A stretch of 64,000 nucleotides of DNA, taken from NCBI RefSeq assembly GCF_000026145.1, contig NC_009445.1, positions 930,001 to 994,000 of the forward strand. The letters are read 5' to 3'. This document shows positions 47,128-56,382 of the stretch, piece after piece (position 1 is the first letter of the stretch; every line of letters begins with the position of its first letter). The notes under the pieces were generated by a model, which saw nothing but the letters and a program-made list of their open reading frames with translations, was not told the DNA's origin and ran no database searches. The translations under genes and the position numbers were made by a program. Source of the DNA: Bradyrhizobium sp. ORS 278 (GTDB lineage Bacteria; Pseudomonadota; Alphaproteobacteria; Rhizobiales; Xanthobacteraceae).

Positions 47128-48048
47128 TTAAGGCGGAAGGGGATTCAACGAGACGTTCTTCTGCTGCGCCGCACTCTTGAGCCATTGCCGAAACGCCTTG
47201 AGCTTCGGCGGATCGGTGCGCGCCTCCGGCGTGACCAGATAGAAGCCGGCGTCGCTCGGGAGCATCATCTCGAACGGAACCACGAGGCGCCCCTTGGCGA
47301 TATCGTCCTGGACGTAGGCCGTGCGCCCGATCGCGACGCCGAGTCCGTCGATCGCCGCCTGCACGGTCATCAGCGACAGGTCGAAGCTCAGCCGGCTCTG
47401 CCGGGACATCTCGACAGGCAGGCCCGCTGCCGTCAGCCAGAGCCGCCAGTCGTCGTCATAGCCACCGCTCGCCTGCAGCAGCGTGTGATGCGCGAGGTCC
47501 TCGGGGCTGCGCAGCGGCTTGGTTCCCTGCAGCAGCGCCGGGCTGCACACCGGAAACAGCTCATCAGCCATCAGCCATTCCGCACGCACCGCTGGCCAGT
47601 GGCCGCGGCCGTAGCGAATGGCGGCGTCGACATCGTCCTTGCGGAAATCGACCAGCCCGGTCGAGGTGGTGATGCGGACGTCGATGGTGGGATGAGCTTC
47701 CTGGAAAGCCGTCAGCCGCGGCAGCAGCCATTTGGCGGCGAGCGAGGCGATGGTGGAGACGGTCAGCACCTTGGCGTTATCCTTCCGCACCAGCCGCTCG
47801 GTCGCCAAGCGCAGATCGTCGAAGGCGGCCCGCACCAGCGGAAGATAGTCGCGGGCCTGCGGCGTCAGCGCGAGGCTGCGGTTCTGGCGCAGGAACAGGC
47901 GGATGCCGAGCTCGTCCTCCAGGCGCTTGATCTGATGGCTGATGGCCGTCTGCGTGACGTTCAGCTCGGAGGCGGCGCGGGTGAAGCTCAGATGCCGCGC
48001 CGCGGCCTCGAACGCCCGCAACCCATTCAGCGACGGTAGCCGCGCCAT
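47128..48048 (-). CDS. LysR-family transcriptional regulator (GcvA-like)
   Basis: 306 aa. The N-terminal helix-turn-helix LNGLRAFEAAARHLSFTRAASELNVTQTAISHQIKRLED is the GcvA/AmpR-type LysR motif, followed by a periplasmic-binding-like effector domain. Start 48048 is chosen because AAGGAG lies six bases upstream; the ATG at 48063 would place that site within the coding region. It could regulate the MFS gene 120 bases downstream or the divergent DUF1127 gene. Confidence 0.9.
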   Translation of the reverse strand: MARLPSLNGLRAFEAAARHLSFTRAASELNVTQTAISHQIKRLEDELGIRLFLRQNRSLALTPQARDYLPLVRAAFDDLRLATERLVRKDNAKVLTVSTIASLAAKWLLPRLTAFQEAHPTIDVRITTSTGLVDFRKDDVDAAIRYGRGHWPAVRAEWLMADELFPVCSPALLQGTKPLRSPEDLAHHTLLQASGGYDDDWRLWLTAAGLPVEMSRQSRLSFDLSLMTVQAAIDGLGVAIGRTAYVQDDIAKGRLVVPFEMMLPSDAGFYLVTPEARTDPPKLKAFRQWLKSAAQQKNVSLNPLPP

Positions 48049-48160
48049 CCGCGTCTCCTTCATTCATGAGCTTATTTCATCCGAAACGGTAATAAATGTC
48101 GTTTGTAGATGAAAGGCAAGCCCTCGATATTGCAGCTTCACGCTTTATCAGGAGGCTTTC

Positions 48161-48364
48161 ATGTCCCTTTACGTCTCCTCGTCAATGACGAAACATCATG
48201 GCCCGGGGTTCTGGTCCGGCGTTGCCGAGCTGCTGGCGGCCTGGCGCTTCCGGCATCGCACCCGCCACGAGCTGGCGCAGTGGTCGGAGCGGGACCTGCA
48301 CGACCTCGGCCTCTCCCGCAGCGATATCGCCGCCGAGATCGACAAACCGTTCTGGCGGGCCTGA
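48161..48364 (+). CDS. DUF1127 small protein
   Basis: 67 aa with the C-terminal DUF1127 motif (WRFRHRTRHELAQWSERDLHDLGLSRSDI). The Arg-rich family is common in alphaproteobacteria; members have been linked to RNA turnover and phosphate or carbon metabolism, but the role here is unknown. It has a strong AGGAGG ribosome-binding site at 48150-48155. It is followed by an acetyltransferase gene after 78 bases. Confidence 0.88.
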   Translation: MSLYVSSSMTKHHGPGFWSGVAELLAAWRFRHRTRHELAQWSERDLHDLGLSRSDIAAEIDKPFWRA

Positions 48365-48442
48365 GCCCCTCACTCGGCCCGCCCCGCCGGCGCCGCTCCG
48401 CGATGGGAGCCGCGCCGGCACCTCTTTTCCCAGGAGCCCGCC

Positions 48443-49030
48443 ATGCCGACGCCCGCTGTCGCCGCCTCCGCTGTCGGAGCGGATGTCATTCACACGCGGC
48501 GCGGTGACGAGGTGCGTCTGTGCTTTGTGACACCGGCCGACGCCGACGCGCTTCAGGCCTACATCCGCGCGCTGAGCCCGCGCTCGCGCAGCAGGCGCTT
48601 CCTCGGTGCGCTCAGCGAACTGCCGAAAGCCGTGCTCGATGATTTCGTCGCGCTCGGCCGCAACGACCGCTATAGCCTGGTCGGCATGATGGAGCACGAC
48701 GGTGTCGCCCAGATCGTGGCCGAAGCGCGCTATGCGCTCGACCGCGCCACGGGCCGTGTCGAGTTCGGCCTCTCGGTGCAAGACCGCTGGCACGGCCACG
48801 GCATCGGCCCGGCGCTGATCGCAGAGCTGGAACGTCGCGCCCGCGCGCTTGGCGGCCTGACGCTGTCAGGCGACGCGCTTCGCACCAACGACGTGATGAT
48901 CGCGCTCGTCCGCAAGGCGGGCTTCACGATCCAGCCGCATGCGGATGATTGGACGCTGGTGAGATTCGAGAAGGGGTTGAGCCGTGCGCTCTCACCGGGG
49001 CACGCCATGCCGACGGTTGCACGCGTTTGA
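48443..49030 (+). CDS. GNAT-family N-acetyltransferase
   Basis: 195 aa with a GNAT acetyl-CoA-binding segment VEFGLSVQDRWHGHGIGPALIAELERRARALG (the Q/RxxGxG/A loop is QDRWHGHGIG). The N-terminal part SPRSRSRRFLGALSELPKAVLDDFVALGR resembles GNAT modules found in protein- or CoA-related acetyltransferases. The acceptor substrate is unknown. It probably shares a transcript with the DUF1127 gene. Confidence 0.88.
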   Translation: MPTPAVAASAVGADVIHTRRGDEVRLCFVTPADADALQAYIRALSPRSRSRRFLGALSELPKAVLDDFVALGRNDRYSLVGMMEHDGVAQIVAEARYALDRATGRVEFGLSVQDRWHGHGIGPALIAELERRARALGGLTLSGDALRTNDVMIALVRKAGFTIQPHADDWTLVRFEKGLSRALSPGHAMPTVARV

Positions 49031-49037
49031 CATGACG

Positions 49038-49142
49038 ATTGTCATGCCCCGCGAAGGCGGGCCATCCAGTACGCCGCGGCCTCACCGCATCTTGAGCTAT
49101 CAGTCGCGTTTGCGGGATCGTCCGGCCAAGGCCGGGCGATGA
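49038..49142. repeat. palindromic intergenic element, family E-like
   Basis: Opens tcatgccccgcgaaggcggg with ccatccagtacgccgcggcc and closes ggccaaggccgggcgatgac. It is related to 7023-7128 by the ccatccagta/gcggcc region. Confidence 0.6.
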
Positions 49143-49170
49143 CGGCTGCTATGAGGCAAAGACCTGTCCG

Positions 49171-49245
49171 CGTCATTGCGAGCGCAGCGAAGCAATCCAG
49201 AGTCCTTGCTCGGTCCTGGATTGCTTCGCTGCGCTCGCAATGACG
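49171..49245. repeat. perfect 30-bp inverted repeat, family D
   Basis: Arms of 30 bases at 49171-49200 and 49216-49245 are exact reverse complements, beginning cgtcattgcgagcgcagcga, around a 15-base loop. It lies in the 420-base gap after the GNAT gene together with two other elements, and no gene is supported there. It could form a strong hairpin in RNA or a cruciform. Confidence 0.9.
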
Positions 49246-49288
49246 AGGCGAGAGTGGGGCTCGAACCGGCCTCGTCGGCAGCGGTTCG

Positions 49289-49437
49289 TGGGGTGGGAAA
49301 AGCGCGTTCACGGCTTCCGCGTGACGTGCTGTCGGCGCGCCGTGCCCACCGTCCCTCAGCCAGCGCGCGGCGCCAATGGTGGGCACGTCGCCCCGCGTGA
49401 TGCTGCGCGTCCCGCGGCTTGTCTTTGCCCATGCTAC
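49289..49437. repeat. palindromic intergenic element, family F-like
   Basis: Diverged relative of 31141-31244: left end gtggggtgggaaaagcgcg, inner cgtgcccaccgt/atggtgggcacg, and right end ctttgcccatgctac. It abuts the SDR gene's 3' end. Confidence 0.65.
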
Positions 49438-49450
49438 AGAACATCAACCC

Positions 49451-50152
49451 TCAGAACGTCTCCACCCAGGGACGCAGCTCCATCTCCCAGCTCCAGGCGC
49501 TGCGCGGCTGCTGCAGCACGCTCCAATAGCTGGCGGCGATCGCATCCGGATCGAGCATCGAATCCGGCCGCTCGGCCGGCTCCTGCCGCGCCGCGCTCCT
49601 GATGCCGCCGTCGATGACGAAATGCGCGACGTGGATGCCTTGCGGCGACAGCTCGCGGGCCATGCTCTGGGCCAGGCCGCGCAGCGCGAACTTGCCCATC
49701 GCGAATGGCGCCGATTGGGCGTATCCCTTCACGCTGGCCGAGGCGCCGGTGAACAGGATGGCGCCGTGCTTGTTCGGCAGCATGCGCTGCGCCGCCTGCT
49801 GCGCCACCAGGAAGCCGCCGAACGCGCTGACGGCGATCGCGTTCTGCACATCGGCCGGGACGAGATCGGTGAGCGGCCCGCGCGCCCGGGCGCTGGCATT
49901 GTAGACGACGAGATCGGGCTCGCCGATCTCGCGCGAGACCAGGCCGAACAGCCGCTCGACCTCCTCCGGATTGGTGGCGTCGCACGGATAGGCACGGGCG
50001 CCGGTCTCGCTGCAGATCGCGCCGAGCTTCTCGGTCTTGCGCGCGGCCAGCGCGACGCGGATCTTCTCGCGCGCGAACAGCCGCGCCAGCGAGGCGGAGA
50101 GCCCTTCGCCGGCGCCGACGATCAAGGCGATCTTGTAGGCTGGGATGTCCAT
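49451..50152 (-). CDS. SDR-family protein with Phe replacing the catalytic Tyr
   Basis: 233-aa Rossmann-fold protein. The cofactor loop VGAGEGLSASLARLF (residues 12-26), Asp58 in CDATN and NAS in place of NNAG at 85-87 are SDR-like. The active site reads GASASVKGYAQSAPF150-AMG-K154, so the YxxxK tyrosine is Phe while Lys and Ser are kept. Such SDRs form a recognisable subfamily whose activity is not established. No signal peptide is present. Confidence 0.82.
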   Translation of the reverse strand: MDIPAYKIALIVGAGEGLSASLARLFAREKIRVALAARKTEKLGAICSETGARAYPCDATNPEEVERLFGLVSREIGEPDLVVYNASARARGPLTDLVPADVQNAIAVSAFGGFLVAQQAAQRMLPNKHGAILFTGASASVKGYAQSAPFAMGKFALRGLAQSMARELSPQGIHVAHFVIDGGIRSAARQEPAERPDSMLDPDAIAASYWSVLQQPRSAWSWEMELRPWVETF

Positions 50153-50254
50153 GAGGCATGTCCTTGAAAGATGCTTGGCAAAGCGTCCGCGGCCCTCAAG
50201 CTAGTGCAGCCAAGGCCAACTGCCCACCACCCATCCCCACAATTTTGCCTGAGA

Positions 50255-51274
50255 TCAGGCCGGGCGCGGCTGCAGGGCGGCGAGGCAGCCGATCTCCTCC
50301 AGCACGACGTCGAGCCGGCTGCGGTCGTGCAGGAAGGCGTATTTCGAGCGCAGCATGGCGAGCGAGCGCGCATGATATTTCTGCGGCTTCTGCGTCCACA
50401 CGACATCGCCGAGCTGGACGCTGAATTGATCGCGGTTCTGCGCGATCGCCTGCTCGTTGGCGAGCGACCACGGCATGAACAGCGCGCCGACCTGTCGGGT
50501 CAGGATCGGCATTAATGTCAGCGACAATTCCGGCCACAGCTCGAACGCCCCTTCGCCGCGCGGCCACAGCATGCGATGGATCCAGGCCAGCACATGCGGG
50601 GCGCGGCCTTCGATCAGGGCGCCGGCGGTCGGATCGGTCCACAGCTCGTAGAACTGGCCCCACAGCCCGAAATCGCCATAGGCCGGCCTTGCGCCGAACA
50701 GATAGGGCCGCAGCGCAAGATGCCGCTCCAGCAGGTCGAGCATCTCGACGAAGCCCTGCTCGATCTGCGGCGCGTTGGCCTCGTTGGAGCCGACATAAGC
50801 GAGGCGCTCGACCATGCGCGCGCGGATCTTCTCCGACAGCCGGGCGATATCGGCGTCGGCGGTCTTCGGCGCGACCATGCGGGCGATGCGCCCGGCCGAG
50901 GCGCGCTGGTCGAGCTCGCCGGCCCAGCGATAATGGAACATCCATTTGTTGCCCCACTCGTCGCCGAACTCCTCGATCAGAGCGGAGATGAAGCTCGTCA
51001 GCACGTCGCCGGGATGGACCGACGGCTCCGGGAACGCGAGCTCGAGCGCATCGATGATCGGCGTCGAGTCCTGCATCGGCGCCTCGTCGGGCGCGACCAC
51101 CAGCGGAATGATCGGCAGCTTGGCGTGGCGGGAAAACTCCGTCTCGGTTTCCGCGCTGCGCAATATCCAGTGATGCGGAATACCCTTGTAACGCAGATAC
51201 GATCGCACCTTGACCGAATAGGGCGACATCTCCGCCCCGAAGATGCGATAAACCTCCGTCGGCTGATGGGTCAT
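50255..51274 (-). CDS. glutathione S-transferase-fold protein, extended
   Basis: 339 aa, longer than the usual 200-230 aa GST. The N-terminal thioredoxin-like domain is YRIFGAEMSPYSVKVRSYLRYKGIPHHWI with PLVVAPDEAPMQDSTPIIDALE, the usual Pro and Ser glutathione-binding stretch. A helical C-terminal domain (RPYLFGARPAYGDFGLWGQFYELW) is followed by an additional tail of about 100 residues. Function is likely glutathione-dependent detoxification or binding, but unproven. GGGAG precedes the start at 51274. Confidence 0.85.
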   Translation of the reverse strand: MTHQPTEVYRIFGAEMSPYSVKVRSYLRYKGIPHHWILRSAETETEFSRHAKLPIIPLVVAPDEAPMQDSTPIIDALELAFPEPSVHPGDVLTSFISALIEEFGDEWGNKWMFHYRWAGELDQRASAGRIARMVAPKTADADIARLSEKIRARMVERLAYVGSNEANAPQIEQGFVEMLDLLERHLALRPYLFGARPAYGDFGLWGQFYELWTDPTAGALIEGRAPHVLAWIHRMLWPRGEGAFELWPELSLTLMPILTRQVGALFMPWSLANEQAIAQNRDQFSVQLGDVVWTQKPQKYHARSLAMLRSKYAFLHDRSRLDVVLEEIGCLAALQPRPA

Positions 51275-51384
51275 GGATCTGCTCCCGGTTCGGCGCGAGC
51301 CGTGCCTGTTGTGTATCCGATCAGGCGCAACCTGTCGAAGAGTCCGTAAGAAGACTGGCGCAAACGAACGAGGGCTTACCGATC

Positions 51385-53169
51385 ATGCATCAGTTCCTGA
51401 AGCGCGATGACGTGATGACCGGCGGGAAGAGGCCCGAGCTGCTGGCCCCGGATACCACCGGGCTCAACTTCTACCGCGCCGATCCCGCGCTCTCCGACCT
51501 CCTGCGCATCCATCTGCCCGACGCGCTGTTTCGGCATCTCGTGCCGCATCTCGACCGGCTCGGCGAGCTCGCCGGCGGCTATCTCGACGAATGCGCGCGG
51601 CTGGCCGACCGCCATGGACCGGTGCTGCACCAGCGCGACCGCTTCGGCCGCGACGCCCAGTGGATCGAATATCACCCCGCCTATCGCGAGCTCGAGCGCG
51701 CCGCCTTCGGCGAGTTCGGGATCCATGCGATGTCGATCCGCAAGGGCATTCTCGGTTGGCCGGCGAAATATCCCGTCGCCGCCAAGCACGCCTTCACCTT
51801 CCTGTTCAATCAGGCGGAGTTCGGATTGGGCTGTCCGATCAACGTGACCGATGGCTGCGCCAAGCTGCTGGCGAGCTTCGGGAGCCATGCGCTCAAGGCG
51901 AAGTACCTTGACGGCTTGACGCAGACCGACATGCGCAAGCTGACCCAGGGCGGCCAGTTCATGACCGAGAAGGAAGGCGGCTCCGACGTCGGCACGCTGA
52001 CGACGGTCGCCGTGCCCGAGGGCGACCACTGGCGCCTGCATGGCGAGAAATGGTTCTGCTCCAATGCCGATGCCAAGGTGGTGATGCTGCTGGCGCGTCC
52101 CGAAGGCGCCGAGCCCGGCACGCGCGGAGTCGGCCTGTTCCTGATGCCGCGCTTCCTCGATGACGGCACGCAGAACCACTATCGAATCGTGCGCCTGAAG
52201 GACAAGCTCGGCACGCGTTCGATGGCGTCGGGTGAGATCAGGCTGGAAGGTGCCATCGCCTATGCGGTCGGCCGGCTCGATCGCGGCTTCGTGCAGATGG
52301 CCGAGATGGTCAACTCCTCGCGACTCTCCAATGGTGTGAAGTCGACGGCGCTGATGCGGCGCGCCTGGCACGATGCGATCACGGTGGCGCGTAATCGCGT
52401 GGTGTTCGGACAGCGCATCGTGGACCTGCCGCTCGGCCGTCGCCAGCTGATGAAGATCCTGCTGCCGACCGAGCAGGCGCTGTCCATGAGCTTCCTCACC
52501 GCCGATGCGCTGGATCGCGCCGAGGCCGGCAGCCAGGACGCCGCGGCGCTGCTGCGCATCCTGACGCCGACTTTAAAATTTCGCGCGACGCGCGATGCCC
52601 GCAAGGTCTGCGGCGATGCGTTGGAGATGCGTGGGGGTATCGGCTATGTCGAGGAGTTCGTCACGGCGCGGCTGTTGCGCGACGCGCATCTCGGCTCGAT
52701 CTGGGAGGGCACCGGCAACATCGTCGCGCTGGATGCGCTGAAGCGGGCCGTCGGCCGTCACGGCGCCGAGTCGGCGCTGGCAGCCGATCTGCATGCGCGG
52801 CTCGACGACAGCGCCGCCGTGCCGCAGGCGTGGCGCGATCAGCTGCATCGCCTCGTCGATCGCGCCGTCGGCTTCGCACGCGAGGTCGCCGGCCGCGCCG
52901 ACAATGAGGCCGAGTCGCGCCGTGCGACGAGTCTGCTGTATCACACGGCCAGCGTGGTCTCGCTCACTTGGGAAAGCGCGCGCATTTACGCCACGCGCGG
53001 CGACGCCCGGCGCCTGTTGTTGGCCAAGCTCGTCGTCGATCATCGGCTGATGCCGTCCGATCCATTCCAGCTCGCGGAAAACAACACGGATGATGCGATT
53101 GCAACGCTGCTCCTCGGCGAGCGCGATGCGACGATGCAGGAGGTTGGCGAACTGATATCTGTGGCCTAG
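51385..53169 (+). CDS. acyl-CoA dehydrogenase, AidB-like
   Basis: 594-aa flavoprotein of the acyl-CoA dehydrogenase superfamily, longer than fatty-acid enzymes (about 380 aa) and matching the AidB-like class. Signature blocks are GGQFMTEKEGGSDVGTLTTVA (FAD region), WFCSNADAKVVMLLARPEG, the RNRVVFGQRI motif and GDALEMRGGIGYVEEFVTARLLRDAHLGSIWEGTGNIVALD. AidB of E. coli is linked to alkylation response; other members oxidise acyl-CoAs. The substrate here is unknown. Confidence 0.87.
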   Translation: MHQFLKRDDVMTGGKRPELLAPDTTGLNFYRADPALSDLLRIHLPDALFRHLVPHLDRLGELAGGYLDECARLADRHGPVLHQRDRFGRDAQWIEYHPAYRELERAAFGEFGIHAMSIRKGILGWPAKYPVAAKHAFTFLFNQAEFGLGCPINVTDGCAKLLASFGSHALKAKYLDGLTQTDMRKLTQGGQFMTEKEGGSDVGTLTTVAVPEGDHWRLHGEKWFCSNADAKVVMLLARPEGAEPGTRGVGLFLMPRFLDDGTQNHYRIVRLKDKLGTRSMASGEIRLEGAIAYAVGRLDRGFVQMAEMVNSSRLSNGVKSTALMRRAWHDAITVARNRVVFGQRIVDLPLGRRQLMKILLPTEQALSMSFLTADALDRAEAGSQDAAALLRILTPTLKFRATRDARKVCGDALEMRGGIGYVEEFVTARLLRDAHLGSIWEGTGNIVALDALKRAVGRHGAESALAADLHARLDDSAAVPQAWRDQLHRLVDRAVGFAREVAGRADNEAESRRATSLLYHTASVVSLTWESARIYATRGDARRLLLAKLVVDHRLMPSDPFQLAENNTDDAIATLLLGERDATMQEVGELISVA

Positions 53170-53228
53170 GCTGGCGAGGAGATATGAAGTGACATGCGGA
53201 ACGAAGCTGACGCCACGCGCTCGGTGCA

Positions 53229-53384
53229 CCCTCTCCCCTTGTGGGAGAGGGTGGCTTTCATGCGCAGCATGAAAGCCGGGTGAGGGGTTGCCGCGGGCGA
53301 GGAGCTGAGTGCGACGCACGAACCCCTCACCCTGGCGAGTTCGTTGCTGGCGTCTGTGTAGTCCTCTCCCACAAGGGGAGAGGG
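53229..53384. repeat. palindromic intergenic element, family C
   Basis: Ends ccctctccccttgtgggaga and cctctcccacaaggggagag are complementary, with gccgggtgaggggt and acccctcaccctgg inside. It fills the gap between the acyl-CoA dehydrogenase and alcohol dehydrogenase genes. The other copy is at 36917-37049. Confidence 0.8.
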
Positions 53385-53455
53385 CGCAGTCATGAGCGCC
53401 GGAAGGCGATCGGCTACGCCGCTCGCTCAAATCATAACAAACAGGGAGAACGTCA

Positions 53456-54544
53456 ATGAAAGCCGCCGTGCTGATGGAGGTCAACAAGCCGCTGGTGATC
53501 GAGGACATCAGCGTGCCCAAGCCCGGGCCGCGCGAAGTGCTGATCCGGACGGCCGTCGCCGGCCTCTGTCATTCGGATCTGCACTTCATCGAGGGACTCT
53601 ATCCGCATCCGCTGCCGGCGGTGCTCGGCCATGAGTCGGCCGGCATCGTCGAGCAGGTCGGCTCAGACGTCACCTATGTGAAGCCCGGCGATCATGTCGT
53701 CACCTGTCTTTCGGTGTTCTGCGGCACCTGCGACAACTGCACCACGGGCCGCCCGGTGCTGTGCACCGACACCACGGTGAAAATGCCGCCCGGCGCCTCC
53801 AACCGGCTGTCATGGGGACGAAGTGAGAAGCTGCATCAGTTTCTCAACCTGTCGTCCTTCGCCGAGCAGATGCTGGTACACGAGAACGCGATCGTGAAGA
53901 TCCGCAACGACATGCCGCTCGAGCTCGCCGCGCTGATCGGCTGCGGCGTCATCACCGGCTATGGCGCTGTCGTCAACACAGCGCGGGTGACGGCGGGGGA
54001 GACGGTCGCCGTGATCGGCTGCGGCGGCGTCGGCATGGCCGCGATCAACGGCGCCGAGATCGCGGGCGCCGGCCGCATCATCGCCATCGACACCAATCCG
54101 GCCAAGCTGCAGCTCGCGACCAAGCTCGGCGCCACCGACATCATTAATCCCCTCGATGGTGATGTCGTGGCGCAGGTGCGCGAGCTCACCAAGGGCGGCG
54201 TCCACCACGCCTTCGAGGTGCTGGGGCGGAAGGAGACGGCCGAGCAGGCGTTCGCGATGCTCGCGCCGGGCGGCACCGCGACCATCGTCGGCATGATCCC
54301 GTTCGGCCAGAAGATCGAGCTGCACGGCTTCGACTTCCTGCGCGAGCGCCGCATCCAGGGCTCGTCGATGGGCTCCAACCATTTCCGCGTCGACATGCCC
54401 CGCCTCGTCGAGTTCTACCTGCGCGGCAAGCTGCACCTGGAGGACTGGATCTCCGCCAAGCTGAAGCTGTCGGAGATCAACGAGGGTTTTGCCAACATGA
54501 AGGCGGGCAAGACCTTGCGTAGCGTGATCGTATTTGATGCGTGA
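53456..54544 (+). CDS. zinc-dependent alcohol dehydrogenase (class III-like MDR)
   Basis: 362-aa medium-chain dehydrogenase. Catalytic zinc ligands Cys38 (GLCHSDLHF) and His59-Glu60 (LGHESAG) are present, as are the four structural-zinc Cys residues 89, 92, 95 and 103. The NAD fold has GCGGVGMAAINGAEIAGAGRIIAID with an Asp for NAD preference. It oxidises an alcohol or reduces an aldehyde; the substrate is unclear and the class III resemblance alone does not make it a formaldehyde enzyme. GGGAG ribosome-binding site. Confidence 0.9.
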   Translation: MKAAVLMEVNKPLVIEDISVPKPGPREVLIRTAVAGLCHSDLHFIEGLYPHPLPAVLGHESAGIVEQVGSDVTYVKPGDHVVTCLSVFCGTCDNCTTGRPVLCTDTTVKMPPGASNRLSWGRSEKLHQFLNLSSFAEQMLVHENAIVKIRNDMPLELAALIGCGVITGYGAVVNTARVTAGETVAVIGCGGVGMAAINGAEIAGAGRIIAIDTNPAKLQLATKLGATDIINPLDGDVVAQVRELTKGGVHHAFEVLGRKETAEQAFAMLAPGGTATIVGMIPFGQKIELHGFDFLRERRIQGSSMGSNHFRVDMPRLVEFYLRGKLHLEDWISAKLKLSEINEGFANMKAGKTLRSVIVFDA

Positions 54545-54581
54545 GTCGCGCGGGGCAACCCGGTATCGACGATGGTTGCCC

Positions 54582-54657
54582 GTCATGCCCGGGCTTGACC
54601 CGGGCATCCCGTCTCTCCCGAAAGGATGGATGGCCGGGTCAAGCCCGGCCATGACGA
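54582..54657. repeat. palindromic intergenic element, family B
   Basis: Opens gtcatgcccgggcttgaccc and closes gggtcaagcccggccatgac, near-perfect inverted ends. It lies between convergent dehydrogenase and amidase genes, next to a family-A element. Confidence 0.8.
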
Positions 54658-54688
54658 TGTGGGGCGATCTGGCGCTGCGTACACAGCT

Positions 54689-54803
54689 GTCGTCCCGGCC
54701 TCGAGCCGGGACCCATACCGCGGAATCTATCGAGTTAGCTCAATCACGAGTCATCGTTCCCAAAGCGCCGGTGGCTATGGGTCCCGGCTCAAGGCCGGGA
54801 CGA
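54689..54803. repeat. palindromic intergenic element, family A
   Basis: Opens tgtcgtcccggcctcgagcc with gggacccatacc and closes ggtggctatgggtcccggct ending in ccgggacgac. It lies in the same intergenic region as the family-B copy just upstream. Confidence 0.8.
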
Positions 54804-54831
54804 CGGTGGTGGGCAGCGCTCCTGACGTGAA

Positions 54832-56301
54832 CTAATCCGCAAACATCGGCGGTGGCGTGAAGCCGCCGAACTCGCGCTCGATCAGTTCGGCCAGCTTCAG
54901 CGGCGTGCGGTCCTCGAGGAACGGGCCGACGATCTGCGCGCCGACCGGCAAGCCGTCGACGAGCCCGAGCGGAATCTGCGTGGCGGGGAGGCCGGGCAGG
55001 GTCGCGACCCCAGGCCAGGCGAGCTGGTCATTGTAGTCATGCTCGACGCCGTCGATGCTGATGCGGCGCTGCGTCTGGTCAGGCGAGTGGTCGTGCCGAA
55101 ACGCGGGTGTCGGCATGATCGGGCAGATCACCGCGTCGAAGCTCTCGAACAAAGCTCGCCACTGCGCGCGCAGCCCGAAACGGGCGTTGCTGGCCTGCAC
55201 CCAGTCGCGGTGGCTGAGCGCGATGCCGCGCAGACGCTCGGCGCCGAGGCTTAAGGCCTCCTTGGGCAGGTGCGCGGCTGCCTGGATGGCGCCGGCATGA
55301 ACGTCCGGCGGCATGGTTGCGCCGAGGAAGCCGAGCAGCAGGCGCATATAAAGCCGGCTGGAGCTGGCGAAATCGGGCAGCAGCGGGCTTTCCATGACGA
55401 TGCTGACGCCCGCTTTCGCCAGATTGGCTGCGAGCCGCTCGATCGCGCCGCGCACGGCGGTGTCGGTCGGAAGCAGCGGATGGCTGGCGACGACGAGCAC
55501 GCGAAAGTCCTGCAGCCGCGTGTGCCGCGCCGGCGGCAGCTCCAGCCGATACGCTTTGCCGGCTTCCAGCGGATCGGGGCCTGCCATCACGTCGAGCAGC
55601 AGCGCGAGATCGGCGGCCGAGCGCGCCATCGGGCCGACCACCGCAAGGTCCGCCTCGTTCGGCAGCGGCGGGAATGGCGGCGGCGTGTGGCCGCGCGTAG
55701 GGACAAGACCATAAGTGGGCTTGTGCGCGGTCACGCCGCAATGGAAGGCCGGCACGCGCAAGGAGCCGCCGATGTCGGAGCCGAGCGAGAGCGAGCCATA
55801 GCCCGCCGCGAGCGCTGCCGAAGAGCCGCCGGAGGAGCCACCGGGCGTGCGGCCGAGGTCGTAGGGGTTGTTGGTGGTGCCGTAGATGTCGTTGTAGCTC
55901 TGCCAGTCGCCCAGCGCGATCGGCACGTTGGTCTTGCCGACCACGATGCCGCCGGCGTCCTTCACGCGCGCCACGGTCAGCGCATCCTCGGCGGCAATGA
56001 AGTCTTTCTGCTGCGGAAAGCCCCAGGTCGTCGGCAGCCCGGCGACGTTGAAGGACTCCTTCACCGTCAGTGGCAGGCCGAGCAGCGGCCCGTGCTCGCC
56101 GCGTGCAAGCGCCGCATCGGCGGCGCGTGCGGCAGCCAGTGCGCGATCGAAATCGCACACGCAGATGGCGTTGATCTTGTCGTCATGTCGGATGATGCGA
56201 TCGATCGCGAGCTGCGTCAGCTCGACCGACGAGATCTCGCGACGCGCCAATGCCTTCGCTGTGTCGACTGCGGTTGCGAACGTCCATTGCGATGCGGCCA
56301 A
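54832..56301 (-). CDS. amidase-signature family hydrolase
   Basis: 489-aa amidase. Lys81 (PLTVKESF), Ser156 in TPGGSSGGSS and nucleophile Ser180 in SDIGGSLRVPA form the signature triad. The C-terminal GLPATQIPLGLVDGLPVGAQIVGP is typical. The start appears to be TTG 56301, with GGGAGCAGGA just upstream. This is the third separate amidase in the window; none of them looks like a close duplicate. Substrate unknown. Confidence 0.88.
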   Translation of the reverse strand: MAASQWTFATAVDTAKALARREISSVELTQLAIDRIIRHDDKINAICVCDFDRALAAARAADAALARGEHGPLLGLPLTVKESFNVAGLPTTWGFPQQKDFIAAEDALTVARVKDAGGIVVGKTNVPIALGDWQSYNDIYGTTNNPYDLGRTPGGSSGGSSAALAAGYGSLSLGSDIGGSLRVPAFHCGVTAHKPTYGLVPTRGHTPPPFPPLPNEADLAVVGPMARSAADLALLLDVMAGPDPLEAGKAYRLELPPARHTRLQDFRVLVVASHPLLPTDTAVRGAIERLAANLAKAGVSIVMESPLLPDFASSSRLYMRLLLGFLGATMPPDVHAGAIQAAAHLPKEALSLGAERLRGIALSHRDWVQASNARFGLRAQWRALFESFDAVICPIMPTPAFRHDHSPDQTQRRISIDGVEHDYNDQLAWPGVATLPGLPATQIPLGLVDGLPVGAQIVGPFLEDRTPLKLAELIEREFGGFTPPPMFAD

Positions 56302-56382
56302 GGTCCTGCTCCCTGTTTGCGTGCAGGTCCGTTTCTACCTCAGGGCGATGGCAGGCGCTTGATCGAAATTGCGCGGTTGAGA

